Positions 1 through 9,000 of a DNA stretch of 14,999 nucleotides are shown piece after piece. Position 1 is the stretch's first letter, and every line of letters starts with the position of its first letter. The DNA is taken from the NCBI RefSeq assembly GCF_039872765.1, contig NZ_JBDPZC010000025.1, forward strand, positions 1 to 14,999, in the 5' to 3' direction. Origin of the DNA: Roseateles_B flavus (GTDB taxonomy: Bacteria > Pseudomonadota > Gammaproteobacteria > Burkholderiales > Burkholderiaceae_C). The notes under the pieces are model-generated. The model was not told the origin of the DNA. It saw only the letters and a list, made by a program, of their open reading frames with translations, and did no database searches. A program made the translations under genes and the position numbers.

Positions 1-86
1 AGGCTGCGGCCTTCGAAGCTCAGCGCCAGCGCCTGCGGGGCCTGCTGTGCCTGGGCCTCGAAGAGCTCGTGGATGCGCACGTGCTG
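1..86 (-). other. Partial adenylation domain, N-terminal start (fourth module of gene B)
   Basis: Residues 3764-3791 read from VRIHELFEAQ to ALSFEGRS, the start of an A domain, before the window ends. DNA is near-identical to the same stretch of the Gly and ornithine-like A domains. No specificity residues are visible. It shows the assembly line continues beyond the window. Confidence 0.9.
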
Positions 87-3000
87 CGGGAAGGCCCGCG
101 TCGTGGCGTTGAAGCCTTGCAGCTGCGCCAGTTCCTGCGCGGGCAGCACGCTGGCCGCCTGCACCGGCACGGGGCTCTGCGTCTCCAGCGCTTGCACCAG
201 GCTCTCCAGCGCCGCCTGCATATAGCCCAGCACGCGCTGGGCGCTGACCGGCGAACGCACCTGGGCATTGAGCTCCAGGCCGCCCTCGCCGAAGTCGTCC
301 AGGTTCAGCGCGAAGGGGTAGTTGGTGCGTTCCTGGCCCGCGATCATGCGCATGCCCAGCTCGCGCTGCGCGGCTTCGTCCATCACCTCGCTGTGGCGGT
401 AGTTCAGCAGCGCGCTGAACAGGCTCACGCCATTGGCCACCCCGCTGCAGCGCTGGGCCAGCGCCAGCGGCGTCTGCTCGAAGTCCATCAGCTCATGCAG
501 CTTGCGGGCCGTCTGGCGCACCAGGGCTTCCGCGTCCTGACCCTGCAGCTGCACGCGCAGCGGCAAGGTGTTGATGAACATGCCCAGCATCTGCGCGGAC
601 TGCGCGCCCTCCTGTGCACGGCCCGTCAGCACCGTGCCGAACACGACGTCGCTGCGTCCCGCGCAGGCCGAGACCACCTGGGCCCAGGCCGCATGGAACA
701 GCACCGCCGCGCTGACCCCGCGCTCACGCGCCTGCCGGCGCAGGCGCTGCGCCAGCGTGGCATCCAGCTTCAGGCTGCGTTCGTCCACGCCAGCGCCGTC
801 GCCCTGCACGTCGGAAAGGCCGAAGGGCAGCGTGGGCTCCGTCACGTCCGCCAGCTCGGCGCGGAAGTGCGCCTGGGCGTCGCTGCGCTCGCGCTGCTGC
901 AGCGCACGCGCCACGAAGGCGCGGTAGGGCACGGGCGCGGGCAGTTGCTGCGCCTGGCCAGCCGCGAACACGGCGGCTTCACGCTCGATGATCTCCATCG
1001 CCACGTGATCGCCGATCAGGTGATGGAACTGCAGCAGCAGGTAGCACTCCTGACCGTGAGCCGCACGGCCCACGCGCACCTGCAGCAGCGGCGCCTGGTC
1101 CAGCTCGATGCGCTGCAGCTCGGGAGCACACAGCGCCTGCATCTGCGCCAGTGCCTGCTCTTGCGTCTCGAAGGCCAGCTCCTGCACCTTCAGCTCCGCC
1201 CGGCGCAGCACCACCTGCATGGGCTGCTGCAACTGCTTCCACTGCACCGCCGTGCGCAGCACGTCGTGCCGCTGCAGCATGAAGCGCAGCGCGTCCAGGA
1301 AGGCCGTCACCGCCTGCTCGTTCTCGCAGGACCACAGCATGGCCAGCACATAGGGGTCACCGCCCTCGGTTGCCGCCATGTGGTGGAAGAGGATGCCTTC
1401 CTGCAGCGGGGCCAGCGGGTAGATGTCCTGGATGTTGGCCATGCCGCCCGGCACCTGTGACGCAATCGCGTCGATCTCCTCCTGGCTCAGCGTGGCCAGG
1501 GGCAGCATCTCCGGTGTGATGTGCTCACAGTCCGCCGGGATGGCGTTGGGTGGCACCACGAAGTCCGGCGCCGCCGGCTCTGCCTGGGCCAATGCCGCGG
1601 CCAGGCCCTGCACCGTCGGGGTCGTGAAGACCTGACGGATCGTCAGCGCCAGGCCGCGCTCATGCGCCCGCGAGCTCAGCTGCATCGCCAGCAGCGAGTG
1701 CCCGCCGAGCTCGAAGAAATGGTCGGTGACGCCCACCTGCGCCACGCCCAGCACCTCCTGCCAGATCTCGCACAGCTGCGCCTCGATCTCGTTGCGCGGC
1801 GCCACGTACTCGCGGCCCTGTGCGCCCAGTTCGGGCTCCGGCAGGGCCTTGCGGTCCAGCTTGCCGTTGGGCGTCAGCGGCAGCGCCTCCAGGGCCATGA
1901 AGGCCGAGGGCACCATGTAGTCCGGCAGGACCTGGCTCAGCGTGCCGCGCAAGGCTTCCACCTCGGCGGCGCCGGTGAAGTAGGCCACCAGCTTCTTGTC
2001 GCCCGCCACCTCGCGGGCCAGCACCACGGCCTCGCGCACGCCTTCGCAGGCCGCCAGTGCCGCCTCGACCTCGCCCAGCTCGATACGGAAGCCGCGGATC
2101 TTCACCTGGTGGTCCAGGCGACCCAGGAACTCCAGCACCCCGTCCTCGCGCCAGCGCGCCAGGTCGCCCGTGCGGTACATGCGCTCGCCCGCCACCCACG
2201 GGTCCGCCTGGAAGCGTTCCTGGCTGAGCTCGGGCAGGTTGAGGTATTCACGGGCGACGCCACCACCCGCCACCACCAGCTCGCCGGCGGCTCCCGACGG
2301 CACCAGATGGCCTGCGTCGTCCAGCAGGTAGATGCGACGATCGCCGATGGGCCGGCCAATGGGCAGCTCGCCCTCCAGCTGCTCGGGGACGACGTAGCAG
2401 GCGCTGAACACGGTGCATTCAACCGGCCCGTAGCCGTTGACGACGCGCAGCGCCGGCCAACGGGCGCGCAGCCGGCGCACATGCGCCGCCGACACCCGGT
2501 CACCGCCGACCATTAGCTGCTTGAGACCGCCGAGCGCCTCGACCTGCGAGTCGACGAAAGTGCTGAAGAAGGCGGCGGTCAGCCACAAGGTGTTGACCTG
2601 CCCGGCTTGCAGCGAGCGGGCCAGGCTTTGCGGGCTGACGTCCTCGCCGTCGAACAGCACGCAGCGGCCCCCCTGGCACAGGGCGGGCCACAGCTCCAGC
2701 GTCAGCACATCCCAGGACACGGAGGAGTAGTGCAGGCTGACGCAGTCCGCGTCGAAGGCCGCATAGTCCACATGCGTCATGAAGCCCAGCAGGCTGCGGT
2801 GCGGCACGGCCACGCCCTTGGGCTGGCCGGTGGAACCCGAGGTGTAGACGCAATAGGCGAGGTCCTCGGCACTGACCGGGCGTTCGGGGTTGTGCTCGGC
2901 ACTGGCTGCCAGCGGCGCCTCCAGCTCGTCCAGGCACAGCGTGGCGGCCGTCTCCAGCTGCACCAGCGTGCTGTGGCTGCGATGGGTGATGAGCACGGCA

Positions 3001-6000
3001 CAGCCGGCATCCTGCGCCATGAACTGCAGACGCGAGGCCGGCAGGCGCGGGTCCAGCGGCACATAGGCGCCCCCGGCCTTGAGCACGGCCAGCAGGCTGA
3101 CGGGCCAGTCCAGACCACGGGGCAGGCACAGGCCCACCCGCACATCCGGGCCCACGCCCATGCCTGCCAGCAGATGCGCCAGGCGGTTGGCACGGCGGTT
3201 CAACTCGCCATAGCTCAAGGCCTGATCGCCCCAGTTCAGGGCGATGCGATCGGGGTTCTGCGCCGCCTGCGCTTCCACCCGCTGATGGGTCAGCGCCTCG
3301 CCGGCGCAGGAGCGGGTCGTCGCGTTGAAGGCCAGTCGCAGGCGGTTCTGCTCCTCCTCGGGCAGGATGGCCAGCTGCCGCACCGGCGTCGGGTCCTGCC
3401 TTTCCAGCGCACGCACCAGGCCCTGGAGCGCGGTGTGCACATAGCTCAGCACGCGCGCCGCGCCGATGGGGCGCTGCACCTGGACAGACAGCTCGAAGCC
3501 GCCACGACCCAGGTCGTCCACATTGAGCGCAAAGGGATAGTTCGTGCGTTCCTGGCCGGCGATCAGCTTCAGGCCGAGCACGTCCTGGGTGGACTGGTCC
3601 GGCTCCTCGCTGTGACGGTAGTTGAGCAGCGCGCTGAACAGCGGCACCCCGTTGGGCACGGCACTCGCGCGTTGCGCCACGCTCAGCGGCGTCTGCTCAT
3701 GCGCCATCAGTTCCCGCAAGGCCGTGCCGACCTGCTGCAGCAGCGCCTCCGCGTCCTGCCCCTGCAGCTGCAGCCGCAGCGGCAGGGTGTTGATGAACAT
3801 GCCCAGCATCTGCGCCGCGGCGGCGCCGTCGTCCACACGGCCGGACAGCACGGTGCCAAACACCACGTCGCTGCGTCCGGCGCACGCGGCCACGACCAGG
3901 GCCCAGGCCGCATGGAAGAGCGCCGCTGCGCTCTGGCCACGGCGGCGCGCCTGCTGGCGCAGCTGCTCCACCAGCCCGGGGGCGAGGCGCAGCTGGGACT
4001 CCTCGATGGCGCCCGCATCGCCCTGCACATCGGCCAGGCCGAAGGGCAGCGTCGGCTCGCTCACCTCGCCCAGCTTGTCGGTGAAGTAATGGCGGGCATC
4101 GTCGCGATCCCGCTGGCGCAGGGCGCGTGCGACGAAGTCGCGATAGGGCGTCGGCTGCGGCAGCAGCGCCGCATGCCCCGCCAGGAACATCGCCGCCTCG
4201 CGCTCGATGATCTCCATCGCGACGTGATCGCCGATCAGGTGGTGGAACTGCAGCAGCATGTAGCGCCGCGGCGAATCACCCGCACGGGCGATGGTGACGC
4301 GCAGCAGCGGCGCGCGGCCCAGGTCCAGGCGCTGGCGCTGGGGATCGCTGAGCTGCAGCACCTCCGCATGCGCCTGAGCCAGCGTGTCGAAGGACAGCGT
4401 CTCGATGTCCAGCTCGACCTGGCGCAGCACCACCTGCACCGGCCTGGACAGGTCCCGCCACTGGACGGCCGTGCGCAGCACGTCGTGCCGGGTGGTCATG
4501 AAGCGCAACGCCTCCAGGAAGGACGCGACCGAGTCCTCGCTGTCGCAGTCCCAGACCGTGGCCATCACATAGGGATCGCTCCCCGTGCCCGCGGCGAGGT
4601 GATGGAACAGGATGCCTTCCTGCAGCGGTGCCAGCGGGTAGATGTCCTGGACGTTGGCCGCACCACCCGGCACGGCTGCCACGACGGTGTCGAGCTCCTG
4701 CTGGCTGAGGGTCACGAGGGGCAGCATGTCCGGCGTGATGTACTGGCTGCCCTCGGGGATGAGGTTGGCGGGCGCGGACTCCTCCTCGCCGGCCGGGGCG
4801 GCGGCTTCGAGGATCGCGGCCAGGCCGGCGACGGTGGGGTTGGCGAAGATCTGGCGGATGGAGACCGACAGGCCCTGCTCCTTGGCCAGCGCCACCACGC
4901 TCATCGCACTCAGGGAGTGGCCGCCGAGCAGGAAGAAGTTGTCGGAGACGCCGACCCGCTCCAGGCCCAGCGTCTGAGCCCAGAGGGCGCACAGGGCCGT
5001 CTCCAGCGCTGTGCGGGGCGCCTGGTACTCGGACTGGAACAGGCTGGGATCGGGGTCCGGGAGCGCCCGGCGGTCGATCTTGCCGTTGGGTGTCAGCGGC
5101 ATCTGCTCCAGCGTCAGGAAGGCCGCCGGCACCATGTAGTCGGGCAGGCGCGCCTGCAGCGCGGTGCGCAGCACCTCGGCGGTCACGCCTCCGGTGACGT
5201 AGGCGATCAGCTGACGGTCGCCGGCCACGATCTCCTTGACCAGCACGACGGCAATCGCCACGCCCGGGACGGCCTGGATGGCCGCCTCGATCTCGCCCAG
5301 CTCGATGCGCTGGCCGCGCAGCTTGATCTGGTGGTCCACCCGGCCGACGAACTCCAGGTTGCCGCTGTCCAGCCAACGCGCCAGATCGCCGGTGCGATAG
5401 AGGCGGTCGCTGCTGGAGGGGTCCTCCGGATTGAAGAAGGGGTTGGGAACGAAGCGTTCCGCCGTCAGCTCGGGCCTGTTGAGATAGCCGCGGGCAAGGC
5501 CGACACCACCGATATAGAGCTCACCCGGCACGCCGATGGGCACCAGCTGCATGCGGCTCGACAGCACGTGCAGCTGCAGGTTGCGGATGGCACGGCCGAT
5601 GTGCAGATGGCCCTGGCCGGGCTTGAAGTCGCCCTCGCTGGAGCACACGGTCGACTCCGTCGGACCATAGCCATTGACCAGGCGGCGGCCACGGGCCCAC
5701 TGCTCGGCCAGCTCGTAGGGGCAGGCCTCGCCGGTGACGACCAGCACCCGCACCCCCGCCCACTGCTGGAAGTCCAGCAGCGGGAGCAGGGCCGGCGTCA
5801 TGGCAGAGTGCGTGACGCCGGTGCGCTCGACCAGCTCCGACAGCAGGGGCGGCGACTTCGCCACCTCGCCGCTGGGGATGACCAGGGCGGCACCGTTGAT
5901 CAGCGCGATGGCCCATTCCCAGGTCGCCGCATCGAAGGACAGCGAGGCGAACTGCAGCACGCGCGAGTCCGGCGTGATGTCCAGCGTGAAGCGCTGGTCA

Positions 6001-9000
6001 TGGGCCAGATTGCACAGCCCCTGGTGGTTGATGAGCACGGCCTTGGGCTTGCCCGTCGATCCGGAGGTGTAGATGGCATAGGCCAGGCTGTGGGCCTGCA
6101 GCGCAGGCACCTGGGGATTGCCGTCGGGTGCCGCCGCGATCTTCTCGCGGGTGCCCGCCTCGTCGAGGCAGATCGTCTGCGTCGACGGCAAGCTCAGGCG
6201 TTGAGCCTGGCTCTGCGAGCACAGCGTCAGACCCAGGCCGGCGTCCTCGATCATGTAGAGCAGGCGTTCGCTGGGATAGGCGGGGTCCAGCGGCACGTAG
6301 GCTGCGCCGGCCTTCAGGATGCCCAGCAGGCTGACCATCATGTCGACCGAGCGCTCCATGGACACGCCGATCAGGGTGTCCGGGCGCAGGTCCAGGCTGG
6401 AGCGCAGGAAGTGGGCCAGCTGGTTGGCGCGGCGGTTCAGCTCGGCGAAGCTGACGCGCTCGTCTTCATGGAGCAGCGCCAGTGCGTCGGGCGTGCGCGC
6501 GGCCTGGGCCTCGAACAGAGCATGGATGGTGGTGTCGGAGGGATAGGGCGTGAAGCCGCTGTTCCACTCGCGCATCTGGCGCTGCAGTTCCTGCTCGGCG
6601 AGCACGCAGATGTGCAGCACGTCTTCCTCGCTGCCCGTCTCGAGACGCTCCACCAGCCCCTGCGCCGCCCGCACCACGTAGTCCGCGATGCGGGCCGCGC
6701 CAATGGCGGGCGGCACCTGGACCTCCAGGGAGAAGCCATCGCCGAGGTCGTCGACGGCCAGGTTGAAGGGATAGCTCGTGCGCTCATGCGAGGTCAGGAC
6801 CTCGATGTCTGAGATGTGGGGCACCTCGGACCTGGGCGCGGTATGGCGGTAGTTCAGGATGCCGCTGAAGAGCGCCTGCCCTGCCGCGACCCCGCTGCAC
6901 TGCTGGGCCAGGGGCAGCGGCGTCTGTTCGTGCTCGACCAGCGACTGCAGCGTCTGCGCCACCTGGTCCACCAGGGCGGCGGCACTCTTCTCGGAGAGGC
7001 TGACCCTGACCGGCAGCGTGTTGATGAACATGCCCAGGGCCTGGTCCATGCCGGCCAGAGCGCCCATGCGACCGGACATCACCGTGCCGAAGACCGGCTC
7101 CTCCTGGCGCGAGCAGCTCGCCAGCACCAGGGCCCAGGCGGCATGGAACAGGGCCGCCGGGCTGCGGCTGCCCTGCCGGCCCAGGGATTTGATGCGGCTG
7201 GCAAGCGCTGCCGGCAGGCGGACCTGTGCCACGTCCATGCCGTCGCCGCTGCCCTGCACCTCGGCCAGGCCGAAGGGCAAGGTGGGCTCGCTGACCTCAC
7301 CCAGCATCTGGCTGAAGAAGGTCTGGGCGCGGCCGGCGTCGAAGGTGCGCAGCGCATGCGCGACGAAGTTGCGGTAGGGCACCGAAGGCGGGAGCTCGGC
7401 GGCCCGCCCGTCGATGATGAGGGAGGTCTCGCGCTCGATCACCTCGATGGCCACGTGATCGTCGATCAGGTGGTGCACCTGCAGGCAGACCAGGCAGCGG
7501 CCGCTGGCCGGGTCCTCCACGGCCTTCAGGCGGATCAGCGGCGCCTGGTTGAGGTCCATCCACTGACGCTCGGGCTCGCACAGCTCGCGCATGCGTGCCT
7601 CGAGTGCAGCGCCCTCGCCTTCGATGTCCAGCCACTGCAGCGGGACCTGCGCGCGGCGCAGGACCACCTGCACCGGCTTGGGCAGCGATTCCCAGTACAC
7701 CGCGGTGCGCAGCACTTCATGGCGCTGGACCACCTCGTCCAGGGCGGCCAGGAAGCGCTCGAAGCGGGCCCGGCTGGCGAAGGAGAGCAAGGTGGGGATG
7801 ATGTAGGGATCACTGCCCGAGGCCATCAGGTGGCTGAACAGGATGCCTTCCTGCAGCGGCGCCAGGGGGTAGATGTCCACGATATTGGCCTGGCCACCCG
7901 GGACCTGGGCCACGATGCGGTCGATCTGCTCCTGCTGGAGCGCCAGCAGCGGCAGCATCTCCGGCTGGATGCGCGGCGCATCCGTCCAGTCGAAGCGCGC
8001 AGGGAGCTCGGCCAACGGCTCGGCGGCCGCGGCGGGCACCAGGCGGCCGGCCAGCTCGCGCACCGTCGGGGCCTCGAAGACATGGCGCGCACCGAGCACA
8101 TGGCCCTGCTCGCGCAGCAGCGCCATCAGGCGCATCACCAGCAGGGAGTGGCCGCCCAGCGCGAAGAAGTTGTCGGTCACGCCCACGCGCGGCACGCCCA
8201 GAACCCGCGACCAGATGTCGCAGAGCAGGTGCTCGGCCTCGCTGGCCGGCGGCACATAGGCCGCCGTCCACTCGACCTGCAGTGCCGCCAACGCCTTCTT
8301 GTTGATCTTGCCGTTGGGCAGCAGCGGCAGCTCGTCCAGGGCCACGAAGGCGCTGGGCATCATGTAATCCGGCAGCTGACGGCCCAGCGCGGCCTTGAGC
8401 GCTGCCTCGTCGGACTGACCAACCCAGTAGGCCACTAGGCGGGGCACGCCGGCCTCGCCGACCACCGGCAGGACGACGGCGCGCTGCACGCCGTCAACCC
8501 GGCCCAGCGCCGATTCGATCTCGCCCAGCTCGACACGGAAGCCGCGGATCTTGACCTGGTCGTCGGTCCGGCCCATGTACTCCAGCTCGCCCCCGGGGAG
8601 GCGGCGCACCAGGTCGCCGGTGCGGTACATCAGCGCACTGCTCGCTGGGTCTGTGCTGTCGTGGAAGGGATTGGGCACGAAGCGCTCGGCGCTCAGCTCG
8701 GGCCGGTTCAGATAGCCCAGGGCCAGGCCCTGGCCGGTCAGGTACAGCTCGCCCACCAGGCGGTCCATCACCGGCGCCTGGCGGTCGTCGAGGACCAGGG
8801 TGCCGGTGTTGGCAATCGGGGTGCCGATGGTGCTGCGCCCCTGCGCCTGCAGCAGGGCGACGGTGGCGTTCACGCTGCATTCCGTCGGACCATAGGCATT
8901 CATCAGCCGGGGCAGCGGCCCCTCGTGCTGGTACCAGGCCTTCAGGGCGGCGTCCGAGACCATCTCACCGCCGATGGAGACATGGCGCACGCTCGCACAG

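Noticed and set aside
69..1460. 463-codon open frame on the + strand, and a similar one at 6816-8438
   Set aside because: Both are antisense to dual C domains, and both show the same repeated 'antisense C-domain' sequence. That explains their resemblance to one another without any coding role.
2607..6812. 1401-codon open frame on the + strand
   Set aside because: It lies opposite NRPS domains with every expected motif. Its translation is low-complexity, rich in Q, H, L, R and A with no recognisable domain, as expected for the antisense of GC-rich coding DNA.
6576..7973. Stand-alone epimerization (E) domain after the module 1 PCP
   Set aside because: An E domain would be followed by a separate C domain. 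Here one domain of C length sits between PCP and A, and it carries the DIYPLAPLQEG dual/DCL signature.
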